Positions 21,514 through 31,642 are shown, numbered from the stretch's first letter. The stretch: DNA of 64,000 nt from an uncultured Bacteroidota bacterium (GCA_903854725.1 CAINWZ010000094.1:1-64000); one strand, 5' to 3'. The notes: generated from the letters alone by a model not told the origin. Numbers and translations: made by a program.

Positions 21514-22500
21514 ATGCGATCAATTGCCTTAAGAGAAGCCATCAGGGAAGCCATGAGCGAGGAGATGAGAAGAGACGAAAGGGTCTTATTAATGGGAGAG
21601 GAAGTAGCTGAGTACAATGGCGCATATAAAGTGAGTCAGGGTATGTTAGCCGAATTTGGGGCTAAACGTGTTATTGATACGCCTATTTCAGAATTAGGCT
21701 TTACTGCGGTGGCAGTAGGAGCTGCTCAAAATGGGTTGCGTCCTATAGTTGAATTTATGACATGGAATTTTGCGGTATTGCCTTTGGATCAAATATTAAA
21801 TACGGCAAGTAAGATGCTAGCAATGAGCGGTGGTCAAATTGGTTGTCCTATTGTCATGAGAGGGCCTAATGGAAGTGCTGGTCAATTAGGAGCACAACAC
21901 TCAACAGCTTTTGAAAGTTATTTAGCGAACATACCTGGTATTAAAGTAGTATCTGTGTCTAATGGATATGACGCAAAGGGATTATTAAAGCAAGCCATTA
22001 GGTATGAAGAAGATCCTATTATGTTTTTAGAGAGTGAAGTGATGTATGGCGATAAATGTGACGTACCTGATGAAGAATATTATATTCCACTTGGAGTGGC
22101 GGACGTTAAGAAAGTAGGTAGGGATATAACCATTGTTTCTTATAGTAAAATGATGAAAGTGGCATTAGGTGCTGCGGAAGAACTTGAAAAAGAAGGTATC
22201 AGTGCGGAAGTGATTGATCTTAGAACGATTCGTCCTTTAGATTGGATGACTGTTTTAGAAAGCGTTAAAAAAACCAATAGATTAGTCATTGTTGAAGAGC
22301 AATGGCCATTCGCTTCTGTTTCTTCTGAATTAAGTTATCGTATTCAAAAAGAAGGCTTTGATTATTTAGATGCGCCTATAAGAAGAATTACGAGTGCAGA
22401 TGCCCCAATGCATTATGCGCCTAACTTAACAGCTTTAGCTATACCAGACATTTCTAGAACGGTTAAATTGGTTAAAGAAGTAGTACAGCAGTACAAGTAG
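21514..22500 (+). CDS. pdhB: Pyruvate dehydrogenase E1 component subunit beta
   Basis: RSIALREAIREAMSEEMRRDERVLLMGEEVAEYNGAYKVSQGM; DTPISELGFTAVAVGAA. Confidence 0.96.
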   Translation: MRSIALREAIREAMSEEMRRDERVLLMGEEVAEYNGAYKVSQGMLAEFGAKRVIDTPISELGFTAVAVGAAQNGLRPIVEFMTWNFAVLPLDQILNTASKMLAMSGGQIGCPIVMRGPNGSAGQLGAQHSTAFESYLANIPGIKVVSVSNGYDAKGLLKQAIRYEEDPIMFLESEVMYGDKCDVPDEEYYIPLGVADVKKVGRDITIVSYSKMMKVALGAAEELEKEGISAEVIDLRTIRPLDWMTVLESVKKTNRLVIVEEQWPFASVSSELSYRIQKEGFDYLDAPIRRITSADAPMHYAPNLTALAIPDISRTVKLVKEVVQQYK

Positions 22501-22564
22501 ATGCTCGGTAATCCTTTATAATAGCCATTCACATTAAATATTAGCTAATTCTACAACTTTTTAC

Positions 22565-22594
22565 AAATATCCCCTTACAAAGGGATATTTTTGT
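22565..22594 (+). terminator. Terminator after pdhB
   Basis: aaatatccccttacaaagggatatttttgtt. Confidence 0.75.
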
Positions 22595-22615
22595 TATCAC
22601 AATAATTTATTATTT

Positions 22616-24127
22616 ATGGGTATCGCATTTTTAATTATTTTTTGGCTGGGTTGGCATATTGGTATGTATAGTATGTTACTCAAAGCAGGTGTAGCAAAAA
22701 GCAAGGCCATTATTCCTATTTATAATACTTGGGAAGTGGTTAGATTATGTGGTATCCCCAAAATTTGGTTTTGGTTACAATTGATTCCCATTCTAGGGCA
22801 ATTTATTAGCTTATGGATTTCGATCATTTTTGTAATGCACTTCAAAAAAGTGAATGTAATTCAACATACTTTAACTGTCTTCGTTCCTTTTATTTATTTG
22901 CCCTATATAGGGTTTTCTGCAAATGAAAAATGGCATGGAGCACAAGCTTTAGTGCATTATCATAAACCTGCAAGTAGGGAATGGATTGATGCTGCTGTTT
23001 TTGCAGTAGTGGCGGCAACTTTAATTAGAACTTTCTTATTTGAAGCATATGTTATTCCAACAGAGAGTATGGAGAAAACTTTATTGGTCAATGATTTCTT
23101 ATTTGTAGATAAAGTAACCTATGGTGCCAGAGTTCCTCAGACGCCAATTTCTTTTCCTTTTGTACATAATACTTTACCAGGTGCGCCTACTACACCTTCT
23201 TATGTAAAGTGGGTTCAACTAGATTATAATAGACTTCCAAAAGTAAGAGACATCAACAGAAATGACGTAGTGGTATTTAATTTCCCCGCTGGAGATACAA
23301 TTATTAATTTACCAGAATTTGGAAGTAAATATCCTTATTACGATGTTTTAAGAACGCCTGAATATAATAATAACAGAGAAAAGCTTCAAGCAGATTATCC
23401 TATAATAGTACATCCTATAGATAAAACAGATAATTATATTAAAAGATGTGTGGGTATTCCTGGTGATTTGATTCAAGTGAAAGAAAGTCAACTGTGGGTG
23501 AATGGTCAACCGGCCTATGTTGCAGCTGCCGCCCAAACGGAATATGTAGTCATAACAGATGGCACACCCATTCCGGAAAGTTTTATTGAAGATACTATTG
23601 GCATCAATACCACAGAAGCAACTAGTGATTTTAAAATAATGGAAGGCAAGCCTAATACCTATGTAATTAATATGACCGCAGGGGCGGCGGCAAGTTTACG
23701 TAAACTTCCACAAGTAAAAGAAGTTAGTTTTTATGTAGATAATTTTATTGGCAATACATTTCCAAATGATGTGTTACACGCACCCTGGTCGGTAGATAAT
23801 TTTGGAGCGCTTCGTATTCCTAAAAAAGGAGATATTATTTCTTTGAATGATTCTACCATTGAGATGTACCGTAGACTTATTACCAATTATGAGCACAACA
23901 GTTTAGAAAAACAAAATGGCAAGTATATTCTCAATGGGGTAGCTGCATCTACTTATACTGTTAAGTTAAATTATTATTGGATGATGGGAGATAATCGTCA
24001 TCGTAGTCAAGATAGTAGATACTGGGGCTTTGTTCCAGAAACACATATTGTAGGAAGAGCAGCTTTAATATGGTTTAGTTATAGTAAAGCTATTAGATGG
24101 AATCGTATATTTAATCTAATTAAATAA
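22616..24127 (+). CDS. lepB: Signal peptidase I with extra N-terminal TM domain (DUF5684-like)
   Basis: PTESMEKTLLVNDFLFVDK (Ser), DNYIKRCVGIPGD (Lys), MMGDNRHRSQDSRYWGFVPE; N-terminal multi-TM extension. Confidence 0.95.
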   Translation: MGIAFLIIFWLGWHIGMYSMLLKAGVAKSKAIIPIYNTWEVVRLCGIPKIWFWLQLIPILGQFISLWISIIFVMHFKKVNVIQHTLTVFVPFIYLPYIGFSANEKWHGAQALVHYHKPASREWIDAAVFAVVAATLIRTFLFEAYVIPTESMEKTLLVNDFLFVDKVTYGARVPQTPISFPFVHNTLPGAPTTPSYVKWVQLDYNRLPKVRDINRNDVVVFNFPAGDTIINLPEFGSKYPYYDVLRTPEYNNNREKLQADYPIIVHPIDKTDNYIKRCVGIPGDLIQVKESQLWVNGQPAYVAAAAQTEYVVITDGTPIPESFIEDTIGINTTEATSDFKIMEGKPNTYVINMTAGAAASLRKLPQVKEVSFYVDNFIGNTFPNDVLHAPWSVDNFGALRIPKKGDIISLNDSTIEMYRRLITNYEHNSLEKQNGKYILNGVAASTYTVKLNYYWMMGDNRHRSQDSRYWGFVPETHIVGRAALIWFSYSKAIRWNRIFNLIK

Positions 24128-24132
24128 AATGC

Positions 24133-24615
24133 ATGCATCATAAATTTGAATTCGAATATGATTTGTTAGACGATTCAAATCAACTTTCCGTTGTCGATCA
24201 AGAATTATTGCAAGCTGCTATAAAAGCAACCGAAACAGCTTACGCCCCTTATTCTAATTTCAAGGTTGGAGCGGCGGCAAGATTATCCTCCAATGCTATT
24301 ATTATTGGGTCTAATCAGGAAAGCACTAGTTTTCCAGTGGGTATTTGTGCCGAACGAGCCTTATTAAACAGTGTGGGAAGCCAATTTCCCCTCGAAAAAA
24401 TACAAACCATTGCCATTAGTTATGAACCGCTAGGGAAGCCCTCTATTGAGCCTATATCGCCATGTGGGATGTGTAGGCAATCATTATTGGACTATGAAAA
24501 CAGGTTTAAGGCTCCTATTAAGATTATTATGGCGGGCAAATCGGGTAAAGTGATGGTGGTGCAGTCTGCAATGAACCTATTGCCCTTTGGCTTTGATGGA
24601 TCTATTTTATTATAG
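24133..24615 (+). CDS. cdd: Cytidine deaminase
   Basis: AYAPYSNFKVGAA; CAERALLNSVG; SPCGMCRQ zinc-binding motifs. Confidence 0.95.
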   Translation: MHHKFEFEYDLLDDSNQLSVVDQELLQAAIKATETAYAPYSNFKVGAAARLSSNAIIIGSNQESTSFPVGICAERALLNSVGSQFPLEKIQTIAISYEPLGKPSIEPISPCGMCRQSLLDYENRFKAPIKIIMAGKSGKVMVVQSAMNLLPFGFDGSILL

Positions 24616-24625
24616 TGGGTATGCT

Positions 24626-25126
24626 TTAAAATAGGGTTTGTACACCCAGGGCTAATCTAAATTCGTGTTGCAAGAGCCATTTTTTTCTGGCTTTCCCCCA
24701 GGCATAACCTACCAAAGACCTATCTGCTCCAACAATTCTATGACAGGGTACTATAATGGCTATCTTATTTTTGCCATTTGCGGCAGCGGCTGCTCTAACT
24801 GCAGTAGGATCGCCCATTTTTTTGGCTAGTTCGCCATAACTCAGGTTTTTTCCAAAAGGCACTTCGTATAATTCTTTCCAAACTCTTTGCTGAAATTCTG
24901 TTCCCTCCTGATTAATGGGCACTGTAAAACTTCTTCTTTTACCCGCAAAATATTCTAAGAGTTCGTCTATGCATTGCTGAATTACTGCTGGAGAATTTTC
25001 GGTAATATTTATTTGTGCGACAGCGGCATCTTCCACAAAAACAAGTTCCTCAATACAATATTCAGAAGCGACCATTTTAATGACACCAATAGGGCTATGA
25101 TAAATTTGAGTGTATTTAGTTTCCAT
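24626..25126 (-). CDS. Methylated-DNA--[protein]-cysteine S-methyltransferase
   Basis: FQQRVWKELYEVPFGKNLSYGELA; active-site IVPCHRIVGADRSLVGYAWG. Confidence 0.95.
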   Translation of the reverse strand: METKYTQIYHSPIGVIKMVASEYCIEELVFVEDAAVAQINITENSPAVIQQCIDELLEYFAGKRRSFTVPINQEGTEFQQRVWKELYEVPFGKNLSYGELAKKMGDPTAVRAAAAANGKNKIAIIVPCHRIVGADRSLVGYAWGKARKKWLLQHEFRLALGVQTLF

Positions 25127-25455
25127 TAACCAATAGGTTGACCATTATTCACGGGTTGTGAGGGATGTAATAATACGACTTCGTGATTGGAATCGTAAAC
25201 GCCTAACACTAAGCACTCGCTCATGAAATCGGCTATTTGTTTGGGAGGAAAATTAACAACGGCAATTACTTGTTTGCCGATTAATGATTCCATAGAATAG
25301 TGATGCGTAATTTGAGCTGAAGATTTTTTAATTCCTAAGCTTCCAAAATCAATACTCAATTGATAAGCTGGTTTTTTGGCTTTTGGAAAAGCTTGTGCCG
25401 ACAAAATAGTGCCACAACGAATATCCACTTTTGTAAAATCATCCCATTGAATCAT
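25126..25455 (-). CDS. csaA: tRNA-binding protein / CsaA-type
   Basis: DFTKVDIRCGTILSAQAFPKAKKPAYQLSIDFG; stop overlaps the next start by 1 nt (TAATG). Confidence 0.9.
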   Translation of the reverse strand: MIQWDDFTKVDIRCGTILSAQAFPKAKKPAYQLSIDFGSLGIKKSSAQITHHYSMESLIGKQVIAVVNFPPKQIADFMSECLVLGVYDSNHEVVLLHPSQPVNNGQPIG

Positions 25456-25487
25456 AGTTGTTCATTTACAACGTAAAAGTACAACGC

Positions 25488-26381
25488 TTAGTCCAATAAT
25501 TGAGCTAAATCTGTAAGGTCCTTTTGTTTGTATTGTAAGGTGGGACTCTGGAAACATTTAGCAAATTCTAATAAATGTTTTTTTATAATTTTAACATTAG
25601 ATAAAGGCTTGTAATAACTATTCTTCGGTTCGATATTAGATCTGATCATATATTGATCTAAATCTTTTTGAGAAAAGGCATTACCGGTGGTGCCTTCTAC
25701 ATAAAATTGAATAAACTCTTGTGGGTTAGATACAATTTCTTCGGGATCCCAATCGGAAGCGTAAAAAGCAATGATACATTGCTTAGGGATGTTGATGAAC
25801 TGCGCTTGAATTTCTAATTGCTGACACAATTCTGCATATAGTAATGTATTGGCTATAGCATTTCCTTTTTTTGATTGCAGCGGAGCTGAAATCAAAAACT
25901 CTTCTGGTTTTTCATGATTAACTTCGACGCCTTTAATTTGGTAATAATTAAATAGAATATTCCTAATAACATTCGCTTGTTCTAAGGGGGTTAAATAGTT
26001 ATTAAGTTCAAGCCAAATATTGCGTCTCATTTTTTCCATTTGATGACGTAAATTATCAATCGCCATTTCAGGGTATTGGAATTTAGTCACTAATAATGCA
26101 CCTTCGAATAATGAAGGGTCGGGTTTTGACTTCCAGGCTAAAAAGGCTTCTTTCAAATCTTGCAAACGCAATTTGTAAATCATAATTTCTATGCGTTCCA
26201 AAGTAGCTTCGTCCAAGGTATTTTCCCAAAGATGTTCTAGGTCAGGGATGATAGGGGTGCCATAGTTTAATAACCTATCTGCAATGGTATTAAATACTTC
26301 TTCATCTGGGTCGTCTATTAGCTTAAATAAGGCACTAATTTCGGCTTCTTTTTGCATAGGTAAACTAATGTGTTGTTTCAA
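25488..26381 (-). CDS. Transglutaminase-like / SirB1 family protein
   Basis: LNNYLTPLEQANVIRNILFNYYQIKG..., SAPLQSKKGNAIANTLLYAELCQQLEI pattern of SirB1/transglutaminase_9. Confidence 0.75.
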   Translation of the reverse strand: MKQHISLPMQKEAEISALFKLIDDPDEEVFNTIADRLLNYGTPIIPDLEHLWENTLDEATLERIEIMIYKLRLQDLKEAFLAWKSKPDPSLFEGALLVTKFQYPEMAIDNLRHQMEKMRRNIWLELNNYLTPLEQANVIRNILFNYYQIKGVEVNHEKPEEFLISAPLQSKKGNAIANTLLYAELCQQLEIQAQFINIPKQCIIAFYASDWDPEEIVSNPQEFIQFYVEGTTGNAFSQKDLDQYMIRSNIEPKNSYYKPLSNVKIIKKHLLEFAKCFQSPTLQYKQKDLTDLAQLLD

Positions 26382-26406
26382 TTATTATTCAAATCAACGC
26401 AAAATA

Positions 26407-26420
26407 TTGATATATATCAT
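26407..26420. promoter_or_regulatory. Candidate CRP/FNR-family binding palindrome (TTGATATATATCAT)
   Basis: 9 of 10 specified positions of TTGAT-N4-ATCAA; inner TGATATATATCA is a perfect 12-bp palindrome. Confidence 0.35.
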
Positions 26421-26585
26421 TTTTACTTATCCCATCTATGTGGATATATTTAACAATTGTTTACATAATAAATAGAATTATTAAACGTTCGGGTAAATAA
26501 TAGTCATTAAAGCCTAGTCTTAATGCAATTTGTCTTTTCTTTGTATATTATATCAAATCACTATTGTATACCATAAAGATTTACT

Positions 26586-27677
26586 ATGTCAAACATTAAT
26601 GTAAGCACTCCTAAATTTCCTGTAATGGCTAATTCATTACATGCAGAATTAAAAAGAAGAGTAAATCTTTATTTAGAAGAACATGCTATAAAATCAACAG
26701 GGAATTTTAAACTATTTTCTAAAGCGATTATTTTAATGAGCTTATTTATTGTCACCTATATCCATTTAATATTTTTTACGCCTCCTGTATTTTTTGCAAT
26801 TTTAGAATGTGTTTTATTTGGGGGGTTGATAGCAGCAATTGGATTTAATGTAATGCACGACGGTAGTCATGGTAGTTTTAGTAAATACGCTTGGTTAAAT
26901 AAATTAGCTTCTTCTTCAATTAGTGTTTTAGGAGCCAGTCGTTTTATGTGGGCTATGAAGCATGTGACTTTGCACCATACTTTTACAAATATTGATGGGG
27001 TTGATGATGACATTGAAGTGGGAGTATTAATGAGAATGGCACCTACGCAAAAACATTATTTATTACACCGTTTTCAGCATATTTATTTTTGGGTTTTATA
27101 TATGTTATTGTATATTTTTTGGATATTCTTTGCAGATTATAAAAAGTATTTTTCCAAAAAAATTGGTTCGGTAGAAATCAAAGAAATGACATTTGCCGAT
27201 CATTTCGAATTTTGGGCAGTTAAAGTATATCATGCATTTGTATTTGTGGTATTACCTATTTATATGTTAGGCTGGGTGAGTTGGTTAGTGGGTTTCCTAG
27301 TAGTAGGTTGCTTTGCGGGTTTCATTTTGAGTATTGTTTTCCAATTAGCGCATACAGTGACAGAAACTGAATTTCCTATTGCTATTCAGCCAGAGAATAA
27401 AATGCCTGACGAATTTGCTGCACACCAAATTCAAACAACAGCCAATTTCGCTACTAAAAGCAAATTAGTAAGCTGGTTGGTAGGAGGGCTTAATTTTCAA
27501 ATTGAACATCACTTATTCCCGAAAATCTCACATGTTCATTATCCAGCTATTTCAAAAATAGTTAAAAAGACTTGTGCCGATTTCAAGTTAAAGTATATTG
27601 AATATCCAACTGTATTAAGTGCCATTAAAGCGCATGTTCAATATCTTAAGTTAATGAGTAAGCCTTTGATGCAATAG
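26586..27677 (+). CDS. Membrane fatty-acid / acyl-CoA desaturase
   Basis: Histidine boxes HDGSHGSF, HVTLHHTFTN, QIEHHLFPKISHVHY. Confidence 0.93.
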   Translation: MSNINVSTPKFPVMANSLHAELKRRVNLYLEEHAIKSTGNFKLFSKAIILMSLFIVTYIHLIFFTPPVFFAILECVLFGGLIAAIGFNVMHDGSHGSFSKYAWLNKLASSSISVLGASRFMWAMKHVTLHHTFTNIDGVDDDIEVGVLMRMAPTQKHYLLHRFQHIYFWVLYMLLYIFWIFFADYKKYFSKKIGSVEIKEMTFADHFEFWAVKVYHAFVFVVLPIYMLGWVSWLVGFLVVGCFAGFILSIVFQLAHTVTETEFPIAIQPENKMPDEFAAHQIQTTANFATKSKLVSWLVGGLNFQIEHHLFPKISHVHYPAISKIVKKTCADFKLKYIEYPTVLSAIKAHVQYLKLMSKPLMQ

Positions 27678-27711
27678 GCTTATAAACGTATTTAAATTCC
27701 CTTTAAGAGAT

Positions 27712-27749
27712 ATAAAAAAAGGCCCCGATTATTCGAGGCCTTTTTTATT
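27712..27749. terminator. Bidirectional terminator between the desaturase gene and topA
   Basis: aaaaaaaggccccgattattcgaggccttttttattg; A-run and T-run on both sides. Confidence 0.88.
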
Positions 27750-27762
27750 GATAAACTTTTTA

Positions 27763-30120
27763 TTAGGATGCTTTTTTCTTCCTAGCCATTTTACGTGGAG
27801 GGTTTGCCTTCAATTCTGCAATAGTTGCATTCACTTCTTCTATCGTCAAGGTTTCCACCTTTTCTTGTTGCTCTTTGCTTAATTTGAAATTGCGTAATCC
27901 TTGTTTTATATAAGGTCCGTAAGGCCCTCTTAATAATTGGATCTTCTCTTTTTCAAACACTTTAATGGTTCTCTCGTCTTTTGCTTTACGCTTTTCTGCA
28001 ATCATAGGAGTTAATTCCTCCAAGGTTACTGTATAAGGGTCCATTTCTTTGTTTAAAGAATAAAACTTCTTAGCATGCGCTGCATAAGGGCCAAAACGAC
28101 CAATATTTACCGAAACATCTTCTTCTTCAAACTGACCTAACATACGAGGTAGTTTAAAGAGTTCCATGGCTTCTTCAAAACTGATAGTCTCAATACTTTG
28201 AGAGGCTTTCAATTTTGCAAATCTTGGTTTCTCTTCTTCATCTTGGTGTCCAATTTGAACCATTGGTCCATATCTACCCATACGTGCAATTACTTTTTTA
28301 CCAGAAACTGCGTCAAAACCTAATTCTCTTTCGCCTTTTGCTCTTTCAGCTGTTTCTAAAGTGTGTTCTATAGTAGTATGGAAAGGTTCGTAGAAAGCAG
28401 TTAACATATCACTCCATAATAACTTTCCTGCGGCAATTTCATCAAACTCCCCTTCAATTTTAGCCGTAAAGTTAAAATCCATCACTTTAGAAAAATGGAG
28501 CTTTAGAAAATCAGTTACCACTAAGCCTAAATCGGTAGGGGATAACTTATTTTTTTCAGCACCCGTTATTTCAGAAGCTTCTGCTTGCTTAATTTCATCT
28601 TTATTAGTAAGCGTCAAAATTTGGTAGATCCTTTTAATACCTTCTTTTTCTCTCTTCTCTACATAGTTACGTTTCATGATGGTAGAGATGGTTGGGGCAT
28701 AGGTAGAAGGGCGACCAATACCTAATTCCTCTAATTTTTTTACCAAAGAAGCCTCTGTGAATCTTGCAGTTGGTCGACTAAAACGTTCTAGTCCTGTCAT
28801 TTCTAAAAAGTCAAGTACCTGACCTTTTGCTAAAGGAGGCAATAAACTTTCTTCTCCTTCTGCGTTCACATCTTCTTCGTCCTCTTCATCATTACTTTCT
28901 AAATATACTTTTAAGAAACCATCAAACTTCATCACTTCACCACTTGCTGTTAAAGTTTCTTTATTCGTAGATATTTCAATTTTTGCAGTTGTTTTTTCAA
29001 ATTGCGCATCACTCATTTGAGAAGCAATGGTTCTTTTCCAAATCAATTCATATAATCTATTCAAATCTGCATCGTCTACTTTGCTTTCATTCATGTACGA
29101 AGGACGAATGGCCTCATGCGCTTCTTGCGCATTTTCGTTTTTATTTTTGAATTTACGTGGTTGATAATATTTGTCACCAAAGCTTGAATTAATTTCTGCT
29201 TTAATGGCATCCACTGCTGTTTCGCTTAAGCTAATACTATCTGTTCTCATGTAAGTGATCTTACCACTTTCATATAATTTTTGAGCTAGTAACATTGTTT
29301 TACTAACACTATAGCCTAATTTTCTAGAAGCTTCTTGTTGTAGGGTAGATGTTGTGAAAGGCGCTGAGGGCGTACGTTTTCCGTCTTTTACTGCAATATC
29401 TTTTACCGTATATTTTGCTCCTTTACATTGTTCTAAAAACTTTTCTGCCGAAGAAGCAGTGGTCATTTTTTGCGGACCTTCCGCTTTAAACTTAACTTTC
29501 TTTTTATTAATATCTGGTGCTGTAAATAAAGCAGATATTTTAAAAACGCTTTCAGGTAAAAATTGATTAATCTCTCTTTCTCTTTCTGCAATTAATCTTA
29601 CTGCAACACTTTGCACACGACCTGCACTTAAACTTCTTTGCATGCCAATTTTGCGCCACAATACTGGGCTCAATTCAAATCCAACAATGCGATCTAATAT
29701 TCTTCTTGCTTGTTGTGCATCTACTAAATCCATGTTTATAAAACGTGGATTGGCTACTGCTTTTTTAATAGCCGGTGCTGTAATTTCATGGAATACTATA
29801 CGCTTCGTTTTTTTAGGATCTAAGCCTAATACTTCCGCTAAATGCCAACTAATACTTTCTCCTTCACGGTCCTCATCCGATGCAAGCCATACTTCTTTTG
29901 CTTTTTTGGACATGGACTTTAATTCTTTCACCACTTTTTCTTTTTCACTTGGAACAGTATATCGAGGGGCGAATTTGTTTTTTAAATCAATGCCCATGTC
30001 TACTTTTTCTAAGTCACGAATGTGACCATAGCAGCTTCTTACTTCAAATTCATCCCCTAAAATCTTCTCTATCGTCTTGGCCTTTGCAGGCGACTCCACA
30101 ATTAATAAGTTTTTTGACAT
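27763..30120 (-). CDS. topA: DNA topoisomerase I
   Basis: KNLLIVESPAKAKTIEKIL; SAGRVQSVAVRLI; YMRTDS active-site Tyr. Confidence 0.98.
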   Translation of the reverse strand: MSKNLLIVESPAKAKTIEKILGDEFEVRSCYGHIRDLEKVDMGIDLKNKFAPRYTVPSEKEKVVKELKSMSKKAKEVWLASDEDREGESISWHLAEVLGLDPKKTKRIVFHEITAPAIKKAVANPRFINMDLVDAQQARRILDRIVGFELSPVLWRKIGMQRSLSAGRVQSVAVRLIAEREREINQFLPESVFKISALFTAPDINKKKVKFKAEGPQKMTTASSAEKFLEQCKGAKYTVKDIAVKDGKRTPSAPFTTSTLQQEASRKLGYSVSKTMLLAQKLYESGKITYMRTDSISLSETAVDAIKAEINSSFGDKYYQPRKFKNKNENAQEAHEAIRPSYMNESKVDDADLNRLYELIWKRTIASQMSDAQFEKTTAKIEISTNKETLTASGEVMKFDGFLKVYLESNDEEDEEDVNAEGEESLLPPLAKGQVLDFLEMTGLERFSRPTARFTEASLVKKLEELGIGRPSTYAPTISTIMKRNYVEKREKEGIKRIYQILTLTNKDEIKQAEASEITGAEKNKLSPTDLGLVVTDFLKLHFSKVMDFNFTAKIEGEFDEIAAGKLLWSDMLTAFYEPFHTTIEHTLETAERAKGERELGFDAVSGKKVIARMGRYGPMVQIGHQDEEEKPRFAKLKASQSIETISFEEAMELFKLPRMLGQFEEEDVSVNIGRFGPYAAHAKKFYSLNKEMDPYTVTLEELTPMIAEKRKAKDERTIKVFEKEKIQLLRGPYGPYIKQGLRNFKLSKEQQEKVETLTIEEVNATIAELKANPPRKMARKKKAS

Positions 30121-30179
30121 AGTTGCCTTCCGCTCCTACGGGTATTTTAGAAATTGAATATCAATTAATTATGAAAAAA

Positions 30180-30204
30180 TAAAACCACCTCTATTATAAG
30201 GTGC
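30180..30204 (-). terminator. Probable terminator of the alpha/beta-hydrolase gene
   Basis: Minus-strand CACCT-tataatag-AGGTG-GTTTTATTTTTT. Confidence 0.55.
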
Positions 30205-30258
30205 TCTTGTTTTCTCGCGATGCAATATTAGAGCTTTCGCCTAAAAAATAAAAATTAG

Positions 30259-31176
30259 CTATTCTATAGGGGTTAAAAAAGCCATTATTTTATCAATAAT
30301 TTCGGGGGTTTTGTATACTTTATTATGACCTAACCCATTGGTTATCAAGAACTTTATGTTTTTTGGTGCTTTTTTTTCAAAATCAACTAAATCTTCATAG
30401 GGACAAACCAAATCTTCTTTATCGTGCACCCAAAGTAGGTCTCCGCCATAGTTTTGAATGGCCCTGTCTGCTTCAAAATAGGTTATAGGGTGGTTGGTGC
30501 GTTTGCGTAATTCCTCTAAAAATGCTGTTCTTATGGCTGGACTAAGGTGCATCATAGTAAAGTAATTATTAAAAGTACTCGTGGTTTTAGTAGCGGGTGC
30601 AATTAATACAAATTTATGCTTCGCGGGATTTTCTATGGTTTCGGCAATCATGGCAATTGTGATGGCCCCTAATGAATGGCCTATAAAGTGGTCAATAGGG
30701 CCTGCATGCTTCATTATCTGCTCAATAGCATGTTGGTAGATGATTATATTAATATGCTTGCCTTCGCTTAGCCCATGTCCTGGTGCATCAAAGGCTAGTA
30801 CTCTATACCCTAATTTTAATAAGGGTTGTATATATTGTTCAAATTTATAGGCAAAGCTGGCATAGCCATGTACTATTAATACAGTTTGACCATTAGCTAC
30901 AATAGGTTTCCATTCAAAACCATGGATATGTATTTTACCTGTTTCTTTAATTCCGTTTCCAATAATGGATAAATCTATTTGTTTTGCCTGATGAAATACA
31001 GCAGGGGCTTTTCTTTTCTTATATTTTGGGTAAGGGGTACAAAATAAGTCGAAAGCCAATTTTCCAGCAACCTGTGGCGAAACCATGCCCAATGTGGTAA
31101 ACTTTGTTCTCAAATATTGTAAATACATCCTTTCTGAGAACCCATGCTTGGCCATATTGTTAAAATTAGACTGCAA
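30259..31176 (-). CDS. Alpha/beta hydrolase
   Basis: VLIVHGYASFAYKFEQYIQPLLKLGYRVLAFDAPGHGLS; GHSLGA nucleophile elbow. Confidence 0.88.
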   Translation of the reverse strand: MQSNFNNMAKHGFSERMYLQYLRTKFTTLGMVSPQVAGKLAFDLFCTPYPKYKKRKAPAVFHQAKQIDLSIIGNGIKETGKIHIHGFEWKPIVANGQTVLIVHGYASFAYKFEQYIQPLLKLGYRVLAFDAPGHGLSEGKHINIIIYQHAIEQIMKHAGPIDHFIGHSLGAITIAMIAETIENPAKHKFVLIAPATKTTSTFNNYFTMMHLSPAIRTAFLEELRKRTNHPITYFEADRAIQNYGGDLLWVHDKEDLVCPYEDLVDFEKKAPKNIKFLITNGLGHNKVYKTPEIIDKIMAFLTPIE

Positions 31177-31294
31177 AGATAAGTGTGCCTAATGGTTGCC
31201 CCTTATTTTTTTTGTATTTCGACAAAGAAAAATATAAATGAGATAGAGGCATTGGTTGATTACTACTATTTTTGCAAAAATGTATGAACATCTT

Positions 31295-31630
31295 ATGTAT
31301 TCAATAAAAATAAATTTTGAGCAAAAGGGATTGGAGCCAGTTACTTTAAATAATATCAAGCCAGATCAGAGCTTGTTAGAAGTTATTTTAGATGCAGGTA
31401 TTAATTTACATCATAATTGTGGAGGTGTTTGTGCATGTAGTACTTGTCATTTATACATCCAAAAAGGGGCACAGTTTTTACAAGAATTATCAGATAAGGA
31501 AGAGGATTTTATAGATCGTGCTGTGAGTCCGCGCATAGAATCAAGATTAGGATGTCAATGCGAGTTGTTAGCAGGCGGCGGAGAAATAGAGGTAATATTA
31601 CCCGACCAAACACAATTTTTAGGAGAATAA
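31295..31630 (+). CDS. fdx: 2Fe-2S ferredoxin (adrenodoxin/Isc-type); start trimmed from ORF-track 31256
   Basis: HHNCGGVCACSTCHLYI Cys motif; RLGCQC; promoter -7 box within the called N-terminus. Confidence 0.87.
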   Translation: MYSIKINFEQKGLEPVTLNNIKPDQSLLEVILDAGINLHHNCGGVCACSTCHLYIQKGAQFLQELSDKEEDFIDRAVSPRIESRLGCQCELLAGGGEIEVILPDQTQFLGE

Positions 31631-31642
31631 AATTACATATAT

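Noticed and set aside
25124-25128. TAATG stop/start overlap between csaA and the methyltransferase gene as an unusual coupling
   Set aside because: Real overlap, but ordinary translational coupling common in compact operons.
28861-30122. Plus-strand ORFs (29354, 29642, 29880) inside topA
   Set aside because: Antisense to topA; S/L-rich shadows of codon usage with no recognisable domain or promoter.
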